Origin: G963677325 sp963677325
GTDB taxonomy: Bacteria; Bacteroidota; Bacteroidia; Bacteroidales; Prolixibacteraceae
Assembly: GCA_963677325.2 (NCBI GenBank)
Contig: CAXXGM010000006.1
Location: forward strand, 1-64,000
DNA: 64,000 nt
Reading direction: 5' to 3'
Position 1 is the first letter of the stretch. Every line of letters begins with the position of its first letter. Shown one piece after another: positions 24,139-32,621 of the stretch. The position numbers and the translations under genes are program-made. Under the pieces are notes generated by a model. It worked only from the letters and a program-made list of their open reading frames with translations. It was not told where the DNA came from and searched no databases.

Positions 24139-24218
24139 TTGATATATTAACACATAAAACAGGAATAATATCAATCATATACTCAGAATATATCAATACA
24201 TACATTGATATATATCAA
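24139..24218. promoter_or_regulatory. Fnr-type binding sites upstream of the multiheme gene
   Basis: TTGATATATATCAA (24205-24218) is an exact TTGAT-N4-ATCAA Fnr box. TTGATATATTAACA (24139-24152) is a near match, and further ATATCAAT half-sites lie between. The exact box touches the regulator's stop codon. The regulator at 24219 has an Fnr-like recognition helix, so it probably binds here. Confidence 0.6.
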
Positions 24219-24953
24219 TTACCCGTTTTTACTTATTTCTGTAAGATCTTCTTCTTTAATAATTTCCATGGTATTTCTGGAATGTCTGATAATACCGCTT
24301 TCTTCTAATTCTTTAAGATTCCGGATAAAACTCTCTTTAGTCATACCTGACATATCAGCCAATTCCTGTTTGGTAAAGACAAAATGATAAGGATTGGAAT
24401 TAAAAATCTGGTCCTTTAAATACAGGAGTGTATCGGCAACTCTCCCGGGCATATACTTATGAGTAAGATTGATTAAGGTATTCAACATTTTTAAATGCTG
24501 ACTATTACAATGCTTCAGCAGTTCTACGGAAAAAGAACTGTTTTGGGTTAATAATTCAAATAATTTTGAAGATTCAATAAAACAACAATCAAGATTAGTG
24601 ACCGCCGTAACACTGAAATGGCGAAAATCGTTAATAATTGCGCCACCTCCGGTAAAGATATTATTCTCCTTCACAATCTGAAGAATTAGATTTTTCCCTT
24701 TTGGACCTTCTGAAACGACTTTGGCTAATCCGCTTCTGATGCAGATTATATGTGTTAACGGCGTATTTTGTTTAAGGACGGTTTCTCCGGGTTTAAACCG
24801 GATCTGACGCTTATTCCCCATCAGGAAATGCAGCTCCTCTTTGGAAAGATGATTAAAAATATGAGAATCACCACAATCACGCCTGTTAAAGCAGCAATCA
24901 TTCCTGCAACCCTCGCATTTATCACAACCATTGACAGATAAATAATCAGACAT
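24219..24953 (-). CDS. Crp/Fnr family regulator with Cys-rich N-terminus
   Basis: A 244-residue Fnr-type regulator. The first 27 residues hold six Cys (positions 10, 13, 16, 20, 21, 27), a good candidate for an Fe-S cluster or metal site that senses oxygen or redox state. A cyclic-nucleotide-binding-like beta roll follows ('RFKPGETVLKQNTPLTHI'), then a dimer helix and a helix-turn-helix 'FTKQELADMSGMTKESFIRNL'. The Glu and Arg of 'ESFIR' occupy the positions used by Fnr to read TTGAT. It lies upstream of, and in the same orientation as, the cytochrome genes. Confidence 0.85.
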   Translation of the reverse strand: MSDYLSVNGCDKCEGCRNDCCFNRRDCGDSHIFNHLSKEELHFLMGNKRQIRFKPGETVLKQNTPLTHIICIRSGLAKVVSEGPKGKNLILQIVKENNIFTGGGAIINDFRHFSVTAVTNLDCCFIESSKLFELLTQNSSFSVELLKHCNSQHLKMLNTLINLTHKYMPGRVADTLLYLKDQIFNSNPYHFVFTKQELADMSGMTKESFIRNLKELEESGIIRHSRNTMEIIKEEDLTEISKNG

Positions 24954-25285
24954 ATATATCTATATTAATGGGACGAAAATATATAATTATTCTGAAGGTT
25001 AAATATTAAATGATGTTAATTTATTGTATTTGGGATGGTTCAATATCATTACTGAGGATAAAAAATTCTCTCCGTAAACTTTCTTCACCATTTTTCAACA
25101 ATAATCGAGCCTCAGAATACTATTATGTTCTTAATTTTTTAATAATTTCGGACCAGGAAAATTTAATTATTATTTATACCAAGATAAGTATATGAAATGA
25201 AATAACGTCATATTTCAGATTGACGCATTTTATTTTAAATATGAATTCCATTATATTATGTAAGTTCTCTTTAAATAGGCCAGGG
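24954..25285. other. Gap without recognised gene
   Basis: AT-rich sequence with one 61-codon open frame (25010-25195, plus strand) whose product looks random. I see no RNA gene or clear promoter. The 11-bp array B begins at its end. Confidence 0.5.
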
Positions 25286-25329
25286 CGAACCTAGTACGAA
25301 CCGAATACGGACTTAATACGAGGAGAGTC
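25286..25329. repeat. 11-bp phased array B (CGAACCGAATA type)
   Basis: CGAACCTAGTA, CGAACCGAATA, CGGACTTAATA and CGAGGAGAGTC follow head to tail; CG falls at 25286, 25297, 25308 and 25319. GGCCAGGG precedes it (25279-25285), as it does array D. Confidence 0.65.
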
Positions 25330-25464
25330 CATGTGAAATTTAGCTGTATTATTGTTAAATAACAAAGAGATTGTAAAATACGACATCAATTTATTCACAT
25401 CTCTTAACTATGATGAAAAAAACTTGTCAGATTATTTTTGGTTTGATTTTTGATGATTATTCTA

Positions 25465-26663
25465 GTGTTAAGTTAATTTTGATATGACGGTTTAATTGTG
25501 TAGCTTTACCGAAAAACACATGGTACTTTATACAATTAAATTAAGCAAGAGTGAAGTTGAAGAGCTCAATAAAGTAATCAATAAAGGGAGCCATACTTCA
25601 CAGGCCTTTCGTGCAGCGTATATTTTATTGAATTGCGATAAAGGCAAGTTCGCATCCGATGCCGACATTAAGAACATGGATATATGCAAGATTTTGCGGG
25701 TTGGAGAACGGACCATTGACCGAGTCAAGAAAAAGTTCATTGAAGAAGGTTTTGATAGTGTTTTGGAACGACGGGCATCGCCACAGAATTACACCAAAAA
25801 GGCGGATGGCGATCTTGAAGCAAAATTGGTGTCGCTCTGTTGCAGTGAGCCTCCTGAAGGATTTGCAAAATGGTCGCTGAGGCTTTTGGCCGACAAGATG
25901 GTTGAACTGAGCTATATTGATTATATCTCACATGTAACAGTTGGCAAGATTCTAAAAAAAACGAACTTAAGCCTTGGAAAGTAAAGGGCTGGGTTATTCC
26001 TCCGGGACAAAGCAGTGAATTTGTAGCTAATATGGAATATGTCCTGGATATTTACAAGCTGCCGTACGATGAAGATTATCCGGTTGTTTGTATGGATGAA
26101 TCACCAAAACAGTTGATCGAAGAAGTTGCTTCAACACCGATCAAGCCTGGACAGGAAGCCCGATTGGATTATGAATACATCAGACATGGAATGGTCAATA
26201 TTTTTATGGCAAATGAACCGTTAAAAGGTAAAAGACTGGTTGAAATTACGGAATACAAAACAAAAAAAGACTGGGCCAAATTTATGAAGCGAATAGCCGA
26301 TGAGATGCACCCTACTGCGAAAAAGATCAGATTGGTCATGGATAATTTCAAAACACATGATGCCTCTGCTTTTTATGAAACATTTGTGCCAGAAGAAGCC
26401 AAACGGCTCTGGGATAGGTTTGAGTTTATTTTTACACCAAAACATGGGAGTTGGCTAAATATGGCAGAAATCGAGCTTCACGTACTCAACGGACAATGTT
26501 TAAACCGGCATATTCCAACAATTGAGGAAATAAAATCAGAAGTAGAAGCATGGAAAAATCACAGAAACAATAAAACCGCTAAAATTAATTGGCAGTTTAC
26601 AAACGATCAGGCTCGCATCAAACTTAAAAGACTTTATCCGTCAATTTTAAATTAACACAACAC
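25465..26663 (+). mobile_element. IS630-family insertion sequence
   Basis: About 1.2 kb with 26-bp terminal inverted repeats: GTGTTAAGTTAATTTT... at 25465-25490 against the complement at 26638-26663, 20 of 26 matching. TA at 25463-25464 and at 26664-26665 is the expected IS630 target duplication. The element carries one transposase gene in two frames. It looks complete. Confidence 0.85.
25520..26655 (+). CDS. IS630-family transposase in two frames
   Basis: The first frame (25520-25984; the ATG gives MVLYTIKLSK) holds the helix-turn-helix part. The second, continuing from about 25961 to 26655, holds the DDE domain: 'VVCMDESPKQL', 'RLVMDNFKTH' and 'KHGSWLNMAEIEL'. They join at a run of eight A's (25954-25961): a -1 shift there gives 'KKNELKPWKVKGW', the normal family sequence. 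This can be programmed frameshifting or a deletion in the run. The acidic triad is intact. Family call is strong. Confidence 0.85.
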
Positions 26664-26722
26664 TAGTTGGTTTTTTATACTTTCATAACAGAAATACTAA
26701 TTCTTATTTAACTTTAAAAATT

Positions 26723-27397
26723 ATGATGAAAAAGATTTTTGCCTCAGTAGTTTTTATAGGTTTTTGCTTCTCTCTCTCCGCCCAGACCTTTAATTTAGGA
26801 ATCAAAGGGGGGATAAATTCTCAGAAAATCATTACCGGGAACAATGCCGGAGGAAATTCTTATACACTATCAGACTTGCGGTCTGACGCAAAAATGGGAT
26901 TTAACATTGGCGCCTTTGCGCGACTGGGGGGTAAAAAATTATACCTACAGCCTGAGATTTTGTATACGGTAAAAAAGGCCAGCAACGAAATGAATCTGTA
27001 TGGAAATCAAACCTTTGCCGTACCTGCTTCCAGTCAATCTTTTAATCTGAAATCGGTGCAGGTGCCTTTATTGCTGGCTTACAAACTTATTAATCTCAAA
27101 GTCGTTTCGTTGAGAGTGTTTACAGGTCCGGCCATGTCAGTGATTTTGGATAACAGCGAGATAAAATTAACCAATTCCGGCTCTGTAATTGTTGATCCGA
27201 CGGTCTATGACCCCAAATATTTAAAAAACAACGTTTGGGACTGGCAGGCTGGCGGTGGTATTGACATAGGAAACCTTGTCTTTGACGTTCGCTATGAATG
27301 GGGTCTGACCAATGTCACAGACCTGAATCCGGAGAAAATCAGTTTCAACAACAAAGGCAACACATTTACTTTCTCTGTTGGATTGAAATTCCTGTAG
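26723..27397 (+). CDS. PorT-like outer-membrane beta-barrel
   Basis: A 224-residue exported protein. A signal peptide ending 'SLSAQ' is followed by 'FNLGIKGGIN', an early strand typical of the PorT/outer-membrane beta-barrel family. Alternating strands such as 'KKLYLQPEILYT', 'QVPLLLAYKL' and 'LVFDVRYEWG' follow, and the last strand 'FTFSVGLKFL' ends in the usual aromatic-hydrophobic pattern. Transcribed alone, directly after the IS630 element. Role not specified by sequence. Confidence 0.8.
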   Translation: MMKKIFASVVFIGFCFSLSAQTFNLGIKGGINSQKIITGNNAGGNSYTLSDLRSDAKMGFNIGAFARLGGKKLYLQPEILYTVKKASNEMNLYGNQTFAVPASSQSFNLKSVQVPLLLAYKLINLKVVSLRVFTGPAMSVILDNSEIKLTNSGSVIVDPTVYDPKYLKNNVWDWQAGGGIDIGNLVFDVRYEWGLTNVTDLNPEKISFNNKGNTFTFSVGLKFL

Positions 27398-27478
27398 CGA
27401 CAAGGCGGTGCCTTGTTACTGTCACGATGATTGGTGATGATATTAGGAAGGAAGACAAGGCAATGTCTTCCTTCTACA
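27394..27478. repeat. Palindromic repeats GTAGCGACAAGGC and GGAAGACAAGGC
   Basis: GTAGCGACAAGGC with GCCTTGTTAC (27395-27419) and GGAAGACAAGG with TGTCTTCC (27449-27471) form two hairpins after the PorT-like gene. They resemble the GTAGAGACGC family at 4.3-4.7 kb in outline. They may end the transcript. Confidence 0.6.
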
Positions 27479-27830
27479 GTAGCGAATTTGCCTTACGGAC
27501 AGCCTTCCAGGTGATGCGTCTGTAAACCATTACACCGTTCAGAAAGTAGAAAAAACGAATAGACAGGAATAAAGATGGGATTTGCATGATTACCCCGGTG
27601 CAGCAAGAATCTGTGAAAGTAATCGAGAGGCAGCATTAAAATCAGGAGGAAAATCATTTTCATTGTTCTTTCACCGCCTCTTAGAGCCTCCTTATCCATT
27701 GTAAACGGGAAATTCAAGTCCTGGAAATAACATAATATGATGGTGAGGAGATAAATCAGAAAAAGAACGATGATCAAACAGGTAAACCCAATCGATTCGA
27801 TCCATTGAATGTATAACAGCTCAAATCACC
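27474..27830 (-). pseudogene. Remnant of a membrane-protein C-terminus, frameshifted
   Basis: The frame reads 'ELLYIQWIESIGFTCLIIVLFLIY' in pattern, a second hydrophobic stretch 'KMIFLLILMLPLDYF', and then, only after a frame change near 27540, 'FFYFLNGVMVYRRITWKAVRKA' in pattern to a stop at 27474-27476. The last part resembles C-termini of membrane-associated family-2 glycosyltransferases. No start or catalytic domain is left. Weak family guess. Confidence 0.35.
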
Positions 27831-27833
27831 ATT

Positions 27834-28052
27834 TTAAAAGGATGGACCTTAAATCTTTATGTAATGAATCAGGGACATGGCAGAAATTTCTACCTGATTA
27901 AAGTTTTGAGGAACAATAAACTTTTTAACAGACAGTATTTTCAAGTATTCCATAGGTGACAACACCGGTTTCGAAGGAAAGTATTATGATGGCTTTCCGG
28001 TTTATAATGCGAGGGAAGACCGTGCTGATGAAAACTGGTCAAGGGTGATACC
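27834..28052 (+). pseudogene. Possible decayed coding fragment
   Basis: Two consecutive frames look protein-like, 'GWTLNLYVMNQGHGRNFYLI' and then 'GDNTGFEGKYYDGFPVYNAR' to a stop at 28050-28052. They need a frame change near 27950 and have no start. No family recognised; it may be chance. Confidence 0.2.
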
Positions 28053-28099
28053 GTAACACCGGAATTGTATGCAATTAAGGAAGATTAGAACTCTTTTAT

Positions 28100-28321
28100 T
28101 AACCTGAGTTCGATATAAGCTATCGGCTAAAAGAGGGCAAGTTGACCATGTAAAGATTCGGTTTCAAATTTGATTGATGGTTTTTCAGGAAGGAAGGAAT
28201 AAGCAAGTAAGCCACAAATCAGTTTAGATAGCCTATTGCTATTTGTCCAAAAACCCTCCCTGAACCTGGAAATAATTGATGATAAACTCGTTCACAACAT
28301 GGCCTGGATCGGACTCACGTT
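28100..28321. mobile_element. MITE-like element, outer-type copy
   Basis: TAACCTGAGTTCGATATAAG (28100-28119) and CTGGATCGGACTCACGTTA (28303-28321) are degenerate versions of the outer arms of the element at 6165-6411. It lacks the inner palindrome. It ends about 100 bp before the histidine kinase start. Confidence 0.55.
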
Positions 28322-28423
28322 ATTTAAAAAATTTATAATTAATACTTTAAAATATTTATTTAATTTTGAAACATATACAAATACAAATTGTTCAATATTA
28401 CTGAGGGAAGGAATTAAAATAAA

Positions 28424-29296
28424 ATGAGATTACCTATTTCATCAGAGGAAGGATCTTTCGTTTATATGGTAATGCCATTAAAAATTCAAGGTTTTCAAGT
28501 TAATTCCTCTCTGTTCTATACTTTTTTAATTTTAATCGGGATTGGATTCATCCTATTTAAAATAATTGAGCATAAATATAAACAGATATTTTTACTAAAA
28601 GAGAAGGAAATTCGGGAACAAACGATCAAAGAACTGAAAATTGATCATCAACTCATCGCATCAAGAGCTGTTATAATGGGTGAAGAAAAGGAAAGGGGAA
28701 GAATTTCAAGGGATCTACATGATGGATTGGGTGGAAGATTATCAGGTGTTAAATTTTTGCTTTCAACGCTAAAGAATAATTTAACGGAAGCAGAGTCAAA
28801 AGAAAAACTGGAACAGGCAATGATTCAACTTAATTCCTCCATTGCAGAGTTAAGGATGATAGCTCATAATATCATGCCTGAATCCCTTGTTAATTTTGGA
28901 TTAAAAGATGCTTTAAATGATTTATGTTCAAATTTAAAAGATAATAAGAAAACCGTTGTATCATTTGTGTTTTACGGAGAACCGTACAGATTTGATAATT
29001 CTATTGAAACTTCATTTTTCCGCATTGCACAGGAGGCGGTTAATAATGCTTTAAAATATGCCGGAGCATCAAAGATTGTCATTCAGCTGATACAAGATGA
29101 AACCTGGGTCAATTTAACCATCCAGGATGATGGAAAAGGTTTTGATATCGAAGAATATCAAAATAAAAAGGCCGGAGGATTGAAAAATATTCAAGCCAGG
29201 GCCGAATCTTTTGACGGCCGATTTCATATTGATTCACGTCCGGGTATTGGAACCGAAATTATTGTTGAATTTATTTACAATACCGAGGTTGTATGA
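28424..29296 (+). CDS. NarL-type sensor histidine kinase
   Basis: A 290-residue kinase with one membrane segment (about 29-48), a short coiled coil, a HisKA_3 dimer domain with 'EKERGRISRDLHDGLGG' (His99 phosphorylated), and a HATPase domain ('AQEAVNNALKYA', 'DDGKGFD', 'GGLKNIQARA', 'PGIGTEI'). No periplasmic or N-terminal sensor domain is present, although many relatives have one. The partner response regulator starts 88 bp downstream. A MITE-like element ends about 100 bp upstream, so the N-terminus may have been shortened or the promoter replaced. Signal unknown. Confidence 0.88.
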   Translation: MRLPISSEEGSFVYMVMPLKIQGFQVNSSLFYTFLILIGIGFILFKIIEHKYKQIFLLKEKEIREQTIKELKIDHQLIASRAVIMGEEKERGRISRDLHDGLGGRLSGVKFLLSTLKNNLTEAESKEKLEQAMIQLNSSIAELRMIAHNIMPESLVNFGLKDALNDLCSNLKDNKKTVVSFVFYGEPYRFDNSIETSFFRIAQEAVNNALKYAGASKIVIQLIQDETWVNLTIQDDGKGFDIEEYQNKKAGGLKNIQARAESFDGRFHIDSRPGIGTEIIVEFIYNTEVV

Positions 29297-29384
29297 AAAA
29301 ATATTCCAAGTGTAAAAACATAAAATATTTTTGTAACTATTTAAAATTAAATTAAGTATATTTAGGAGGACTTTTATTCTTCAC

Positions 29385-30005
29385 ATGATGCAAAAAATTC
29401 TTATTGTTGATGATCATCCAATAGTGGTTGAAGGGTTAAAAATGATTTTGACAGAATATGATTGTCGAACTGCAAGTTCCGGGAATGAATGTCTTGAATT
29501 GTTTCGCTCCTTTGACCCGGATGTTATTTTGCTTGATATCAATTTACCTGATATAAGTGGGATTGATTTATGTAAAACCATTGTCGAAAAAAATAAAAGG
29601 ATAAAGATACTTGCCATCAGTTCTTATAACCAAAGGTCCTGGGTAACAAGAATGATGGATAATGGAGCAAAAGGATACATATTGAAAAATGCAACTGATG
29701 AAGAAATAAAATTGGCTGTTCAGGAGGTACTGGAAGGGAAAGATCATTTCAGCCCCGAAATTTCAGATATGATCATTAAAAAACCTCATCATGAAGAAAC
29801 CTTTCTTACAAGACGGGAAATAGAGATACTCCGGCTAATTGCGGATGGGGATACTAATTTAGTCATAGCAGATAAATTGTGTGTCAGCCCATTAACCGTT
29901 GATAGTCACAGGAAAAATCTTATTATGAAATTAGACGCAAAAAATACTGCATCCTTAATAAAAATTGCACTGACCAAGGGACTTATTGAATTGCAAGATT
30001 TTTAG
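29385..30005 (+). CDS. LuxR/NarL-type response regulator
   Basis: A 206-residue regulator. The receiver domain has the acidic pair 'DDHP' (9-12), phosphoacceptor Asp51 in 'DVILLDINLPD', Ser/Thr switch 'AISSY' and Lys in 'YILKNA'. The C-terminal GerE/LuxR helix-turn-helix reads 'LTRREIEILRLIADGDTN' and 'SPLTVDSHRKNLIMKL'. It is paired with the kinase just upstream. AGGAGG occurs 16 bp before the start, an unusual Shine-Dalgarno-like word here. Regulated genes cannot be read from the window. Confidence 0.92.
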   Translation: MMQKILIVDDHPIVVEGLKMILTEYDCRTASSGNECLELFRSFDPDVILLDINLPDISGIDLCKTIVEKNKRIKILAISSYNQRSWVTRMMDNGAKGYILKNATDEEIKLAVQEVLEGKDHFSPEISDMIIKKPHHEETFLTRREIEILRLIADGDTNLVIADKLCVSPLTVDSHRKNLIMKLDAKNTASLIKIALTKGLIELQDF

Positions 30006-30126
30006 ATTCTAAATTGATTATAGCAGATGATTGTGAAACTGTATAAAGTAAAAATACGTAACAAAAAGGAGAGCATAAAGGAGGATGAGTTCTTAGAATC
30101 AACGTTTGAAAAATGATATTTAAACC

Positions 30127-30156
30127 TTGTAAAAATTATAAAAATTCGTACCTTTG
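30127..30156 (+). promoter_or_regulatory. Promoter of rpoD
   Basis: TTG at 30127-30129, 19 bp, then TACCTTTG at 30149-30156 match the Bacteroidota -33/-7 consensus exactly. The start codon is about 20 bp downstream, with GGAG 4 nt before the ATG. Confidence 0.75.
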
Positions 30157-30176
30157 TGAACTTTTAATCGGAGAGC

Positions 30177-31037
30177 ATGAGACAATTAAAAATCACAAAA
30201 TCAATAACAAATCGCGAAAGTGCTTCGCTTGATAAATATCTTCAGGAAATAGGGAAAGAGGAATTGATCACTGTTGAAGAGGAAGTCGAGTTAGCGCAAC
30301 GCATAAAAAAAGGTGATCAGGCTGCCCTTGAAAAACTCACACGTGCCAATCTAAGGTTCGTGGTTTCTGTTGCAAAACAGTATCAGAATCAAGGATTAAG
30401 CTTGCCTGACTTAATTAATGAAGGTAATTTAGGACTAATTAAAGCTGCAGAGAAATTTGATGAAACACGTGGGTTCAAGTTTATTTCATACGCAGTATGG
30501 TGGATTCGTCAATCCATTTTACAAGCTTTAGCCGAACAATCAAGAATCGTTCGATTGCCACTAAATCAGGTTGGATCTTTAAATAAAATAAATAAAGCCT
30601 ATTCAAAATTTGAACAGGAACATGAAAGAAGACCTTCACCGGAAGAATTAGCAGATCAGTTGGAACTTCCTTCAGATAAAGTTGCGGATACTTTAAGAGT
30701 TTCAGGTCGTCATGTTTCCGTTGATGCTCCGTTTGTAGACGGAGAAGATAATAGCCTTCTGGACGTTTTGGTAAATAATGATTCTCCGAATGCGGACAGA
30801 GTTTTAATTGATGAATCTTTATCAAGAGAAATTGAAAGGTCTTTAACGACTCTTACAGAAAGGGAAGCAGATATTATAAGAATGTTTTTTGGAATTGGTT
30901 GCCAGGAAATGACCCTTGAAGAAATTGGAGAGCGCTTTGGGTTAACCCGTGAAAGAGTCAGACAAATAAAAGAAAAGGCAATACGAAGATTAAGACATAC
31001 TTCTCGCAGCAAGCTATTAAAAACCTATTTAGGATAA
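30177..31037 (+). CDS. rpoD: Primary sigma factor RpoD (short Bacteroidota type)
   Basis: The 286-residue product starts 'MRQLKITKSITNRESASLDKYL'-like, with the compact Bacteroidota form that lacks region 1.1. Region 2 ('LRFVVSVAKQYQNQGLSL', 'DLINEGNLGLIKAAEKFD', 'FKFISYAVWWIRQSI'), region 3 and region 4.2 ('TLEEIGERFGLTRERVRQIKE') are complete. This sigma reads the TTG/TAnnTTTG promoters described elsewhere in the window. Own promoter upstream and strong terminator downstream. Confidence 0.97.
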   Translation: MRQLKITKSITNRESASLDKYLQEIGKEELITVEEEVELAQRIKKGDQAALEKLTRANLRFVVSVAKQYQNQGLSLPDLINEGNLGLIKAAEKFDETRGFKFISYAVWWIRQSILQALAEQSRIVRLPLNQVGSLNKINKAYSKFEQEHERRPSPEELADQLELPSDKVADTLRVSGRHVSVDAPFVDGEDNSLLDVLVNNDSPNADRVLIDESLSREIERSLTTLTEREADIIRMFFGIGCQEMTLEEIGERFGLTRERVRQIKEKAIRRLRHTSRSKLLKTYLG

Positions 31038-31050
31038 TTTATAAATAGTG

Positions 31051-31098
31051 TAAAATAAAAAAGCAATGGGACATAAGTGCCATTGCTTTTTTATTTTA
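31051..31098. terminator. Bidirectional terminator between rpoD and the HAD-like gene
   Basis: AAAAAAGCAATGG (31057-31069) and CCATTGCTTTTTT (31080-31092) are perfect 13-bp arms with a 10-nt loop, extended by TAAAAT/ATTTTA. T tracts follow on both strands, and both flanking genes end here. Confidence 0.9.
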
Positions 31099-31136
31099 CA
31101 CTGATTTGAAGAATTACTGATTTCTCAGGATTTAAA

Positions 31137-31529
31137 TTAAGAACTAAATATTTTTAATAATCTATTCCTTTTTTTATTCCCGGAAAAATTCTCTTCCGGA
31201 CAGATCATTCTATAGATTTCTCCCCATGAGGGGATCCCACCTAAATTTCTATCATCTATATAAATATCAGCATGAATTTTTCGAGGCGTTTTATCGTCAT
31301 CCTTTTCTTCAGGATAATTTTTATTTATTGCGTAAAACTCTAATCCTTGACTAAGACAATAATTCACAGCTTCTTCCAGTTCCACGCCAGATCTGTAGGT
31401 CCACAAGATAATCTGATGCCCTTTTTTCTGAAGTGCTCTCAAAACTTCAATTGCAAATGGAAGATTATGTCCAATTTTAGGATATCGATGTTCCACAATA
31501 GTTCCATCAAAATCAACTGCTATTTTCAT
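31137..31529 (-). CDS. HAD-superfamily hydrolase-like protein (BT0820 type)
   Basis: A 130-residue protein starting 'MKIAVDFDGTIVEHRYPKIG', with the HAD motif DxDGT at residues 6-10, 'ILWTYRSG' as the second motif region and 'DIYIDDRNLGG' as the acidic third. Length and text match small Bacteroidota HAD-like proteins typified by BT0820. The substrate is unknown. Neighbouring genes do not help; rpoD is convergent and the polysaccharide locus ends 292 bp away. Confidence 0.85.
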   Translation of the reverse strand: MKIAVDFDGTIVEHRYPKIGHNLPFAIEVLRALQKKGHQIILWTYRSGVELEEAVNYCLSQGLEFYAINKNYPEEKDDDKTPRKIHADIYIDDRNLGGIPSWGEIYRMICPEENFSGNKKRNRLLKIFSS

Positions 31530-31821
31530 AAAAATAATTTTTATAGATTTAAATAAAATTTTACTCCATATCCAGGGAAATGGGATTGCTCATCTTTTTT
31601 AAGAAGAATGGGATTGTACAATTGAAATGGTTTCAAAACCGGAGATTAAAAATAATATTATTTACAACGATAGAATTTTGGGTTCTCTGATTTAAATAAT
31701 CATTTCATAAATGGACTCCCAGATATTGGAACAATAAAATATGGAGACCTCAGACTGAAACAGATAATCAAGATTTATAATATATCGATTTAAATGTCTG
31801 AATAATTCATATCCAGTATTC
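31530..31821. other. Gap without recognised gene
   Basis: AT-rich, no ORF of note and no clear promoter or terminator apart from the imperfect hairpin at 31818-31851, which overlaps the end of the export gene. Confidence 0.5.
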
Positions 31822-32601
31822 TTATTTATTTAAATAAGTTAAAATAAGAATTGAAGTAGTAATAGCTGAAAGCGTCATAGAATAAACAGATGAATTCAAT
31901 CCAAAATTTTTATATTTATCGGGTTCAATATATACAATATCATTGGGAAGCAGATAATAAGCCTCCGAATAAAGAACATCTTTTTTGGTCAAGTCCAATC
32001 GATAACTCTTTTCCCCATTAACTGTTGACCGGATGACCAAAACGTTACGTAAATGCGCATAATCAGACATTCCATTCGCCATGCTTATTGCTTCCAAAAT
32101 CGTCAAATACTTGTTATAATTGTGGTAAACTCCAGGATTTCGGACCTCTCCTAAAATGCTGAATTTATAAGTTAAAATTTTTAGTTTTATCGTTGTACCC
32201 TTATAATATTCTGATACTTTTGTCTGAATAGCATTTTTTGCTTCCTCCTCGGTTTTATCTACAACTTTTATTTCCCCAATCATGGGGAGGTTAATCATAC
32301 CTCGTTCATCAACTTGATATCCATTTAGATATTGACCTGTCAGATCCCCATAATTCGACTGTGTACCATAAGCACTTGTTTTAGTTGGTGCAAACATTAG
32401 ATCGACTTCGGGATTCATTGTTTGAATATCTATATAAAGATTATCATCCGTCCTGATTTTATATTCAGAAGGTTTAACTGCAGTTTTATTGATTTGACGA
32501 TCGTCCATATTCTGGAATAACTTCATGTCGCGAGTAGATCGACAGGAGGTAAAATCTGTCATTATTATCAGATATAAAAAGAAAAATGGTAATTTTTTCA
32601 T
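31822..32601 (-). CDS. Wza-like polysaccharide export lipoprotein
   Basis: A 259-residue lipoprotein (lipobox 'DFTSC', about 16-20). The polysaccharide-export domain has 'YKIRTDDNLYIDIQTMNPE' and 'DERGMINLPMIGEIKV', and an SLBB-like domain has 'SILGEVRNPGVYHNY' and 'LTILEAISMANGMSDYA'. The C-terminal hydrophobic helix 'MTLSAITTSILILTYLNK' would cross the outer membrane as in Wza. It is the last gene of the long minus-strand locus and partners the Wzc-like protein at 34658. An imperfect hairpin ATTCTTATTT/AAATAAGAAT lies at its 3' end. Confidence 0.9.
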   Translation of the reverse strand: MKKLPFFFLYLIIMTDFTSCRSTRDMKLFQNMDDRQINKTAVKPSEYKIRTDDNLYIDIQTMNPEVDLMFAPTKTSAYGTQSNYGDLTGQYLNGYQVDERGMINLPMIGEIKVVDKTEEEAKNAIQTKVSEYYKGTTIKLKILTYKFSILGEVRNPGVYHNYNKYLTILEAISMANGMSDYAHLRNVLVIRSTVNGEKSYRLDLTKKDVLYSEAYYLLPNDIVYIEPDKYKNFGLNSSVYSMTLSAITTSILILTYLNK

Positions 32602-32621
32602 TGAGATACTATTTTAATTAT

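Noticed and set aside
25010..25195. 61-codon open frame between the Fnr-type regulator and the IS element
   Set aside because: No promoter, no family, AT-rich chance composition.
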